Assembly (NCBI GenBank): GCA_030638845.1
Contig: DAOWDW010000062.1
Location: forward strand, 1-9,275
DNA from: Candidatus Peregrinibacteria bacterium
Lineage (GTDB): Bacteria > Patescibacteriota > Gracilibacteria > Peribacterales > Peribacteraceae
DNA length: 9,275 nt
Direction: 5' to 3'
The notes below the pieces were generated by a model that had not been told where the DNA came from, searched no databases, and saw only the letters and a program-made list of their open reading frames with translations. Shown here piece by piece: positions 1 to 5,426 of this stretch. The stretch's first letter is position 1, and each line of letters starts with the position of its first letter. Made by a program: the position numbers and the translations under genes.

Positions 1-143
1 ATGCACTTTGGAAACATTGCTTGAATACTACAGATGATTTCTTTGGAATTACATCAATATTAGTAGAAGGAGGACCAACCACTTGGACTACATTTAGGCT
101 AGAAGGATGCGTTGATGAGGAAGTATGCCTTGTAGGGGAATGA
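1..143 (+). CDS. RibD-like reductase, C-terminal fragment (5' end outside window)
   Basis: Only the last 47 codons lie in the window; the reading frame (codons from base 3) is open at the left edge and stops with TGA at 141-143. The visible peptide contains ITSILVEGGPTTW followed by GCVDEEV. This matches the conserved C-terminal signature of the RibD reductase/dihydrofolate-reductase-like fold (usually I-hs-h-h-V-EGG-t...aglvDE). In that family the EGG loop helps bind NADPH, and the enzyme reduces the ribosylamino-pyrimidine intermediate of riboflavin synthesis or a related pyrimidine. The chain ends only seven residues after the VDE motif, whereas typical RibD proteins continue for another strand or two, so the 3' end looks short. 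A +1 shift near the end adds only about ten residues before another stop, so a single frameshift does not restore a normal tail. Membership of the reductase fold is fairly secure; the exact substrate is inference. Confidence 0.6.
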   Translation, partial: ALWKHCLNTTDDFFGITSILVEGGPTTWTTFRLEGCVDEEVCLVGE

Positions 144-174
144 ATCAATGAAAAAAATGAAGCGATAATTTTTA

Positions 175-264
175 GGCTGGTAGGCATGTAGGAAAGTAGG
201 TAAGTAGAATATGTTTTACAAATAACTTCAGCCACTAGCCTACAAACCTACACGCCTACTCGCC
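175..264. repeat. Long imperfect inverted repeat with GTAGG units
   Basis: The arms at 175-204 and 235-264 pair over 30 positions with 22 Watson-Crick matches and a 30-base loop. The left arm repeats GTAGG three times at short intervals, and the right arm carries the complementary CCTAC three times. It lies 31 bases past the stop of the RibD-like gene, so it could serve as a transcription terminator for that gene. It lacks a clean U-tract directly after the stem, so it may instead be a dispersed repeat. Confidence 0.55.
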
Positions 265-431
265 TTCATAACTTCTTCTACTTTCTCATTAGAGCTTTAC
301 TTATCTACTACAAAAATTGTGTAACACTATATTTTATTCTTCGATTATTTATCAAAAATTTAACTAAATCCCTATGAGTATGCGGTTTTATTAGAGCTGG
401 CATATTGTGACAAGCATACAAAAAAACAAGA

Positions 432-460
432 TTGAATATTAAGAAAGAATTCAATATATT
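432..460 (+). promoter_or_regulatory. Putative nrdJ promoter (-35 TTGAAT, 17-bp spacer, -10 TATATT)
   Basis: TTGAAT at 432-437 and TATATT at 455-460 are separated by exactly 17 bases, matching 4/6 and 5/6 of the sigma-70 consensus. The -10 element lies inside the first NrdR-like box, the arrangement expected for repression. Transcription would start near 467, giving a leader of about 58 bases. An alternative is a second -10 (TCTAAT, 512-517) eight bases before the ATG, which would give a leaderless transcript but has no good -35. Confidence 0.45.
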
Positions 461-464
461 GTGT
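449..464. promoter_or_regulatory. NrdR box 1 (putative)
   Basis: ATTCAATATATTGTGT matches 14 of 16 positions of the NrdR palindrome acaCwAtATaTwGtgt. NrdR is the zinc-ribbon/ATP-cone repressor that senses dATP/ATP and shuts off ribonucleotide reductase genes. The box covers the -10 of the putative promoter. A matching box lies 32 bp downstream, which strongly favours a real tandem operator. Confidence 0.65.
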
Positions 465-480
465 GGTTGTGGCATAGGTA

Positions 481-496
481 CCACTACATGCTGTGT
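481..496. promoter_or_regulatory. NrdR box 2 (putative)
   Basis: CCACTACATGCTGTGT matches 12 of 16 positions of the NrdR consensus and shares the TGTGT end with box 1. Centre-to-centre spacing to box 1 is 32 bp, about three helical turns, so both would face the same side of the helix. Alone it would be weak; the spacing gives it weight. Confidence 0.5.
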
Positions 497-524
497 TTTT
501 ATCTTCTTTACTCTAATTAGTGCC

Positions 525-3500
525 ATGAATCCTGTCTCTGTTGAAAAATCGGTTCCTTCTTCCGAAGGAGGTAGTATAGTTTCTTCAAAAAAGAAGGCAC
601 TATCTATTTCGAGAGTTTTTACAACACCGGGGAGTGATCCTCTTGAGGAAGTAAAATATGAAAGAAGAACAAGTAAAATTACGAATACAGATGGCTCTAT
701 AGTATTTGAGATGCAGGATGCAGAAATTCCTGTAGATTGGAGTCAGGTTGCTACGGATATTATGGTAAGTAAGTATTTTAGAAAGGCAGGAGTTCCTCTT
801 ACAAATGAAGATGGTAGTGCAAAGAATGATGAAAGTGGAAACGTAATGAAGGGGCCAGAATCATCTGCTAAGCAGGTTATAAGAAGACTTGCAGGATGTT
901 GGAGACATTGGGGTCAACAATATGGATATTTTGATACACCGCAAGATGCTCAAGCATTTGAGGATGAATTAAGTTATATGTTGGTGCATCAAATGGCGGC
1001 TCCAAATAGCCCGCAGTGGTTTAATACAGGATTACATTATTCATATGGAATTACAGGACCTGCTCAGGGCCATTATTATTCCGATCCGGTAACTGGCGAA
1101 GTGCAGAAAAGTACAGATGCATATACTCATCCACAGCCACATGCTTGCTTTATACAATCTGTAAAGGACGATATGGTAAATGAAGGAGGTATTATGGATT
1201 TATGGGTTAGAGAGGCTAGATTATTTAAATTCGGATCTGGCACAGGAACTAACTTTAGTTCTCTTCGCGGGGAAGGTGAACCTCTTTCAGGAGGAGGAAA
1301 TAGCTCTGGATTAATGAGTTTCTTAAAAATTGGAGATAGGGCAGCAGGTGCTATTAAATCCGGAGGAACTACACGTAGAGCTGCGAAAATGGTTTGTTTA
1401 AATTTAGATCATCCAGATATAGAAAAATTTGTTAATTGGAAGGTTGAAGAAGAAAAGAAAGTTCTCGCATTATCTGAATCTGGTTATGACACAGATTTTA
1501 ATGGGGAAGCATATAACACTGTTTCTGGACAAAATTCGAATAATTCTGTTCGTGTACCTCATGCGTTTTTTAAAGCTTTAGAAAGTGACAGTGATTGGAA
1601 TATGTATTGGCGTACAGAGCAGCGCAAGGCAGAGAAAGAGAATAGAGAACCTGTTCCATGTAAAACTTTAAAAGCACAGGACTTGTGGGACACAATAGGC
1701 TATGCAGCTTGGACGTGTGCAGATCCTGGAGTCCAGTACGATACTACTATAAACGACTGGCATACCTGCCCTGCAGATGGGCCAATAAATGCAAGTAATC
1801 CATGTAGTGAGTATATGTTTTTAGATAACACTGCATGTAATTTAGCTTCTATAAATCTATTAAAATTTTATGATGAAGAGACAAAAAGTTTTCAAATTGA
1901 ACGATATAAACATGCAGTTAGACTTTGGACAGTTGTTTTAGAAATATCTGTTTTAATGGCTCAATTTCCAAGTAAAGAGATTGCAAAATTGAGTTACGAA
2001 TTTAGGACACTAGGACTTGGATATGCAAATCTTGGAGCCATGCTTATGAGAATGGGTATTGCTTACGATAGTGAGAAAGGAAGAGCAATATGTGGAGCTA
2101 TTACCTCAATTCTAACTGGAGAATCGTATGCAACCTCTGCAGAAATGTCCGAATTTCTAGGAACATTTTCGGGATATTTAAGAAATAAAGAGAGCATGAT
2201 TCGTGTAATTAAAAACCATAGACGTGCGGCATATAATGCTCCTGCAAACGAGTATGAGCAGTTAAGTGTTCCTCCTGTTGGAATAGACCAAAAAGTATGC
2301 CCAGAAAATTTGCTTAGCTCTGCAAAAGAGTGTTGGGATAGGGCACTTGCTCAAGGGGAAAAACATGGATTTAGAAACGCTCAAACTACGGTTATAGCTC
2401 CAACAGGAACAATAGGACTTTTAATGGACTGCGATACAACTGGCGTAGAGCCAGACTTTGCATTAGTTAAGTTTAAAAAACTTGCCGGAGGTGGATATAT
2501 GAAAATTGTGAATCAATCGGTACTACCAGCTCTAAATAATTTAGGATATACAGAAGACCATGTTCGAGAAATTATGCAGTACGTTATGGGAACTCTTACT
2601 TTATCTAACGCTCCACATATAAATAGGGAATCACTTAAAGAAAAAGGAATGTTAGATGAAGATATAGCAAAAATAGAAAAAACTCTTCCAACAGTATTTG
2701 AGTTACAGTTTGCTTTTAATAAATGGATACTTGGAGATGAAGTCATGAATCGTCTTGGATTTACGGAGGAACAAACAGATGATGTTACTTTTGATCTTAT
2801 TCGTGCACTTGGATTTACTCCAGACCAAATAGATGAAGCAAATACACACGTATGCGGGCGTATGACGGTTGAAGGTGCTCCACATTTAAAAGAAGAGCAT
2901 TTATCTGTGTTTGATTGCGCAAGCAGATGTGGAAAGATTGGAAAGCGTTCTATAGCTGCAGAAGGCCATATTTGTATGATGGCATCTTCTCAGCCATTTA
3001 TTTCTGGTGCTATTAGCAAAACTGTAAATCTTCCAAATGAAGCAACAGTAGAAGATATTAAGGGCGCATATTTCCTAAGTTGGAAGTTGGGGCTTAAAGC
3101 AAATGCACTTTATAGAGATGGTTGTAAGTTAAGCCAAGCCTTGAATACAATTTCAGATTCAAATAAAGAAAGTAATAAATCAAAAGAGCCAGAAGTTATA
3201 GAGAAAATAGTTATAAAAGAAGTTCCACGTCGTAGAAAATTACCAGATGAACGTATGTCTATAACACATAAGTTTTCTGTAGTAGGACATGAAGGATATT
3301 TACATGTTGGGTTATATGAAGATGGTCAACCAGGTGAAATATTTATAAAAATGAGCAAAGAAGGATCAACTTTATCTGGAGTAATGGATACGTTGGCACT
3401 TAGTCTTTCTATGAATTTGCAATACGGAGTTCCTCTTGAGGTATTGGTTGGTAAACTGGCTCATACAAGATTCGAACCTATGGGAATGACTACAAATAAA

Positions 3501-3884
3501 GAAATTCCAATGGTTAAGTCTCTCATGGATTATTTGGGTAGATGGCTAGCACTAAAGTTTTTAACCAAAGAAAAGGCAAAGGAGTTCCACAATAAAGATC
3601 TAGTAGATAAAGCTTATGAGGAGGGCACAAAGAGCAAGGATGCATTTGCTATGCGACTTCCAATAGTAGACGAGGGATCTTCGCACCCAGAGCTTAAAGA
3701 AGAAGTATCTGTAGTAAATATTGAGGAGAATGTCGTTATACAAGAAAAAGATGGAAACAAGGAAAAAGCGAAACAACAAGGTTTTACAGGATCAATTTGT
3801 GGTAGCTGTGGAAGCCTGAGAGTAAAGGCGAATGGCTCTTGTGAGGTTTGTTTAGATTGTGGAGAAACGTCTGGATGCAGTTAG
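525..3884 (+). CDS. nrdJ: Adenosylcobalamin-dependent (class II) ribonucleoside-diphosphate reductase
   Basis: This 1119-residue enzyme reduces ribonucleotides to deoxyribonucleotides, using adenosylcobalamin to generate the thiyl radical, so it supplies DNA precursors without oxygen or a small subunit. Cys208 (in HACFIQS) and Cys438 (in DNTACNLAS) form the substrate-reducing pair. Cys427 in NPCSE is the radical cysteine, with Asn425 and Glu429 beside it. The 11-residue spacing between Cys427 and Cys438 equals that of Lactobacillus leichmannii C408/C419. PTGTIG (626-631) is a conserved active-site loop. After a charged linker (about 875-908) comes a TSCPD domain (about 910-990). A cysteine-rich tail follows (C1092, C1095, C1106, C1109, C1112, C1118), probably re-reducing the active site. 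No intein or break is seen. The ATG at 525 gives the usual N-terminus; upstream TTG/in-frame codons overlap the promoter and NrdR boxes. No Shine-Dalgarno is visible. Predicted control is by NrdR; I see no cobalamin riboswitch. Confidence 0.95.
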   Translation: MNPVSVEKSVPSSEGGSIVSSKKKALSISRVFTTPGSDPLEEVKYERRTSKITNTDGSIVFEMQDAEIPVDWSQVATDIMVSKYFRKAGVPLTNEDGSAKNDESGNVMKGPESSAKQVIRRLAGCWRHWGQQYGYFDTPQDAQAFEDELSYMLVHQMAAPNSPQWFNTGLHYSYGITGPAQGHYYSDPVTGEVQKSTDAYTHPQPHACFIQSVKDDMVNEGGIMDLWVREARLFKFGSGTGTNFSSLRGEGEPLSGGGNSSGLMSFLKIGDRAAGAIKSGGTTRRAAKMVCLNLDHPDIEKFVNWKVEEEKKVLALSESGYDTDFNGEAYNTVSGQNSNNSVRVPHAFFKALESDSDWNMYWRTEQRKAEKENREPVPCKTLKAQDLWDTIGYAAWTCADPGVQYDTTINDWHTCPADGPINASNPCSEYMFLDNTACNLASINLLKFYDEETKSFQIERYKHAVRLWTVVLEISVLMAQFPSKEIAKLSYEFRTLGLGYANLGAMLMRMGIAYDSEKGRAICGAITSILTGESYATSAEMSEFLGTFSGYLRNKESMIRVIKNHRRAAYNAPANEYEQLSVPPVGIDQKVCPENLLSSAKECWDRALAQGEKHGFRNAQTTVIAPTGTIGLLMDCDTTGVEPDFALVKFKKLAGGGYMKIVNQSVLPALNNLGYTEDHVREIMQYVMGTLTLSNAPHINRESLKEKGMLDEDIAKIEKTLPTVFELQFAFNKWILGDEVMNRLGFTEEQTDDVTFDLIRALGFTPDQIDEANTHVCGRMTVEGAPHLKEEHLSVFDCASRCGKIGKRSIAAEGHICMMASSQPFISGAISKTVNLPNEATVEDIKGAYFLSWKLGLKANALYRDGCKLSQALNTISDSNKESNKSKEPEVIEKIVIKEVPRRRKLPDERMSITHKFSVVGHEGYLHVGLYEDGQPGEIFIKMSKEGSTLSGVMDTLALSLSMNLQYGVPLEVLVGKLAHTRFEPMGMTTNKEIPMVKSLMDYLGRWLALKFLTKEKAKEFHNKDLVDKAYEEGTKSKDAFAMRLPIVDEGSSHPELKEEVSVVNIEENVVIQEKDGNKEKAKQQGFTGSICGSCGSLRVKANGSCEVCLDCGETSGCS

Positions 3885-3894
3885 GAAATATAAC

Positions 3895-3970
3895 AATGAA
3901 GCAATGCGCAAGCGATTTACGAAGCGTTATACTGCATTGCTTCATTGCTTCATTTTGGGATTGCTTCATT
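3895..3970. terminator. Hairpin and iterated 8-bp motif after nrdJ
   Basis: A perfect 13-bp stem is formed by 3895-3907 (AATGAAGCAATGC) and 3934-3946, with a 26-base loop. It begins 11 bases after the nrdJ stop, so it probably ends the nrdJ transcript, although the following sequence is only moderately T-rich. The motif ATTGCTTCATT occurs at 3936-3946, 3944-3954 and 3960-3970, and inverted at 3895-3905. The stem is therefore part of a small tandem array with an 8-bp unit (ATTGCTTC). Confidence 0.55.
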
Positions 3971-3990
3971 TCTTAATTACTTTCATTATT

Positions 3991-4019
3991 TTCACTAAAC
4001 TTAATTGAAGTGTTAATAT
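3991..4019 (+). promoter_or_regulatory. Putative extended -10 promoter for the 4026 gene
   Basis: TGTTAATAT at 4011-4019 fits the extended -10 form TGnTAnnnT. A weak -35 (TTCACT, 3991-3996) lies 17 bases upstream. The predicted start of transcription falls at or within a base or two of the ATG at 4026, which implies a leaderless mRNA and agrees with the lack of a Shine-Dalgarno sequence. Confidence 0.4.
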
Positions 4020-4025
4020 GCACCT

Positions 4026-4442
4026 ATGTCTTGGCTAGATTTACTTCCCTCATCCGAAAAGCGTCGTATTCGCAAAAAAATGCGAAGTCCAGAGGTATAT
4101 GAAAAGACTCGTGAGAAGGTAAAGGGGCCAGAAGAATTGGAAGATGAGTTGAAAGTAAGGGAGAGTCTTGCAGATATAAAATTTGGTATAGAAACAAGCT
4201 CAGAAAAGTATTCAGAGCTTAAAGAAAAGATGGATGCCTCTATTAGTGAAAGTGGTATAGAGAATATTGTAGATATAAATGATACATCTAAAGAATCTGT
4301 AAAGGCTTTAGAAGAAGGATTATATGAAATTCAAATAGAATCAGATAATTCAAACAATCCAGAACAAATAGTTTTGCTTCCCGAAGGAAATGTATCTGAG
4401 AAAATTCCGCTTCAAAAATCAATTAGCGAAAAATTCATATAA
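4026..4442 (+). CDS. Small charged protein of unknown function
   Basis: This 138-residue soluble protein has no signal peptide and no membrane segment. The N-terminus (MSWLDLLPSSEKRRIRKKM) combines a short hydrophobic stretch with a basic cluster. The centre (about 20-75) is very rich in Glu and Lys and probably helical or coiled-coil. The tail contains IVLLPEGNVSEKIPLQ, which looks like a more ordered strand-rich element. I do not recognise a named family; the ordered beginning and the LPEGNV..K.P segment suggest a conserved hypothetical rather than a spurious frame. It starts at an ATG directly after an extended -10 sequence. It converges with the minus-strand gene at 4446, the two stops being only three bases apart. 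Codon use resembles nrdJ. Function cannot be assigned from sequence or neighbours. Confidence 0.75.
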   Translation: MSWLDLLPSSEKRRIRKKMRSPEVYEKTREKVKGPEELEDELKVRESLADIKFGIETSSEKYSELKEKMDASISESGIENIVDINDTSKESVKALEEGLYEIQIESDNSNNPEQIVLLPEGNVSEKIPLQKSISEKFI

Positions 4443-4445
4443 AAT

Positions 4446-4712
4446 CTAGCTACACGTGGCTTCTAGTCTTTGTCTATACTCAAATACATTTTGAGCTATT
4501 TCCATTATCCTAGATACAGATAAGGAAGGTAATTCTGATGAAGAAAGTTCACGCCACTTAGCCATAAAAACCTCTTCAGAAGAAAAGTCATCTTGTATAA
4601 GATTGTCATGGTGAATTGCTACAAGATATGCAATTTTTCTCTCTTCTTCTGTTGCATCATCTCCAACTATAATAGTTGGGTTTTCTCTTATTGATGCGGC
4701 AAATGTTGTCAT
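4446..4712 (-). CDS. Small acidic protein of unknown function
   Basis: This 88-residue protein is acidic and predicted mostly helical (DDATEEERKIAYLVAIHH, then SVSRIMEIAQNVFEYRQRLEA), with no signal peptide, membrane segment or metal-binding motif. I do not recognise the family. It starts at the ATG complementary to 4710-4712 and has no Shine-Dalgarno sequence; an AT-rich TAAATT lies about 12 bases upstream as a possible -10. A 15-bp inverted repeat (4735-4770) lies just before this and could be its operator. It converges tail to tail with the 4026-4442 gene, with three bases between stops, so the two mRNAs would overlap if transcription runs on. Helical composition and coding-like amino acid use support a real gene, but with less certainty than its neighbours. 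Confidence 0.6.
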   Translation of the reverse strand: MTTFAASIRENPTIIVGDDATEEERKIAYLVAIHHDNLIQDDFSSEEVFMAKWRELSSSELPSLSVSRIMEIAQNVFEYRQRLEATCS

Positions 4713-4734
4713 AATATGTTGAGGAATTTAAAAA

Positions 4735-4770
4735 TATTTACTGAAATGTAGTGAAACATTTAAGTAAATA
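4735..4770. repeat. 15-bp inverted repeat, possible operator
   Basis: TATTTACTGAAATGT (4735-4749) and ACATTTAAGTAAATA (4756-4770) are complementary at 14 of 15 positions around a 6-base loop (AGTGAA). It sits 23-58 bases upstream of the minus-strand start at 4712, a position typical of a repressor operator overlapping the promoter. It could also be a terminator for minus-strand transcription coming from the RNHCP gene. Confidence 0.5.
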
Positions 4771-4932
4771 CAAGTAAATATCTGTTAATTTTTAATCAAT
4801 TAGATTAAAAACCAATAAAGAGAATGCCGAATGCGCAAATTCCTAGAAAGAATTTCATAATAATATCCAATAAAAAGAGAACAAATCCATGATTACGAAT
4901 ACTTACTCCTCTCGTGCACCGTAACCCGATTT

Positions 4933-4960
4933 GCCAGACATAGCTTTAGCGAAGGCTGGG
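4933..4960. repeat. Short palindromic element with core ATAGCTTTAGCGAA
   Basis: GCCAGAC and GGCTGGG (imperfect stem, CCAGnC/GnCTGG) flank the 14-base core ATAGCTTTAGCGAA. From memory, elements of the form GCCCGCC-core-GGCGGGC are scattered in CPR genomes; the resemblance is inference and was not searched. The element lies in a locally GC-richer island, unlike the surrounding AT-rich sequence. Confidence 0.4.
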
Positions 4961-5112
4961 GGGCGAAGGTTGTATCATGGAGTGCAAAGCCTATTCTATT
5001 TTGCATAATATTTTCAAGAGCAAATTGAAAAGAGCCCTTGCAAAAGCCATAAAACATGAACAAATCACTTGTACATATGTACACCCCATATATCGACTTT
5101 TTGGCTAGTTGA

Positions 5113-5409
5113 TCAAATAATCTGTTCATAAGAGATCAGGTCGTCATCAACTGCGGCTTTATTAGAAATTTGTTTTCCGCACTTCTCACATTTATGAATT
5201 ATTATAAATCCTTTTTTATTATTTTGATCCAATGCAATTGGTTTCATAAGACCTTCGCATTCAGATGCTCTATCTCCAGGTCCCTTGTCATCAACATGTT
5301 TAGACCATAAACAATAAGGGCAATGATTTCTATAAGACCCACTTTTAAGTGGAAAAACATCCTTGTCGCAGTTTTCACATACAAATGGTTCTTGGCGGGC
5401 TATAAACAT
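5113..5409 (-). CDS. RNHCP-domain zinc-binding protein
   Basis: This 98-residue protein has an N-terminal zinc-ribbon-like pair (FVCENCDKDV, Cys11 and Cys14). The signature YRNHCPYCLWSKHVD (about 26-40) names the RNHCP family, and PGDRASECEGLM follows. A second CxxC pair lies near the C-terminus (HKCEKCGKQIS). Four CxxC-type pairs or Cys/His clusters imply two zinc sites. The family's biochemical function is unknown to me; nucleic-acid or ribosome binding is only a guess from the zinc ribbons and the neighbour. It begins 17 bases after the ychF stop on the same strand, so the two are probably co-transcribed. The ATG at 5409 is preceded by a pyrimidine-rich stretch with no Shine-Dalgarno. The length is usual for the family. 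Confidence 0.88.
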   Translation of the reverse strand: MFIARQEPFVCENCDKDVFPLKSGSYRNHCPYCLWSKHVDDKGPGDRASECEGLMKPIALDQNNKKGFIIIHKCEKCGKQISNKAAVDDDLISYEQII

Positions 5410-5426
5410 AGGGGAGGCTGAGGAAG

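Larger units (their letters stand above)
144..524. other. Intergenic region: hairpin plus nrdJ control region
   Basis: No coding region is supported here. A frame continuous with nrdJ could be opened at a TTG at 432, but its translation is cysteine-, threonine- and phenylalanine-rich and unlike the start of class II reductases. The same bases are better explained as a promoter with NrdR boxes. The left half (175-264) is a long imperfect hairpin; the middle (about 290-430) is plain AT-rich sequence in which I see nothing firm; the right part (432-524) is the nrdJ regulatory region. Confidence 0.6.
4713..5112. other. Gene-poor spacer with repeats and weak reading frames
   Basis: No confident gene is found in these 400 bases. 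From left to right it contains a 15-bp inverted repeat, a direct repeat AAGTAAATA (twice, about 4762-4781), an AT-rich run, a GC-richer island around 4910-4970 that includes a CPR-style hairpin, and a low-information stretch up to the RNHCP stop. A minus-strand frame at 4893-5129 (78 codons) overlaps the RNHCP gene by 17 bases and reads through the hairpin repeat; its translation resembles no family convincingly. Another minus-strand frame ending at 4805 encodes a hydrophobic peptide (about RNHGFVLFLLDIIMKFFLG onward) but lacks a good start. Both could be decayed remnants. Confidence 0.5.

Noticed and set aside
324..339. Possible third NrdR box (ACACTATATTTTATTC)
   Set aside because: The left half matches well but the right half is degraded, it is 125 bp from box 1, and it lies in an AT-rich stretch where such matches arise by chance.
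432..524. N-terminal extension of nrdJ starting at TTG 432
   Set aside because: The translated segment is unlike class II reductase N-termini, and the same bases form a promoter and two NrdR-like boxes; the ATG at 525 fits the family.
308..526. Minus-strand 72-codon frame
   Set aside because: It overlaps the nrdJ control region, shows no family resemblance and has no plausible promoter.
4905..4975. tRNA, tmRNA or SRP RNA in the GC-richer island
   Set aside because: I could not fold a cloverleaf or find the conserved cores of these RNAs on either strand.
4893..5129. Minus-strand 78-codon frame called as a gene
   Set aside because: It overlaps the end of the RNHCP gene, runs through a palindromic repeat and has no clear homology; kept only as a possible remnant in the findings.
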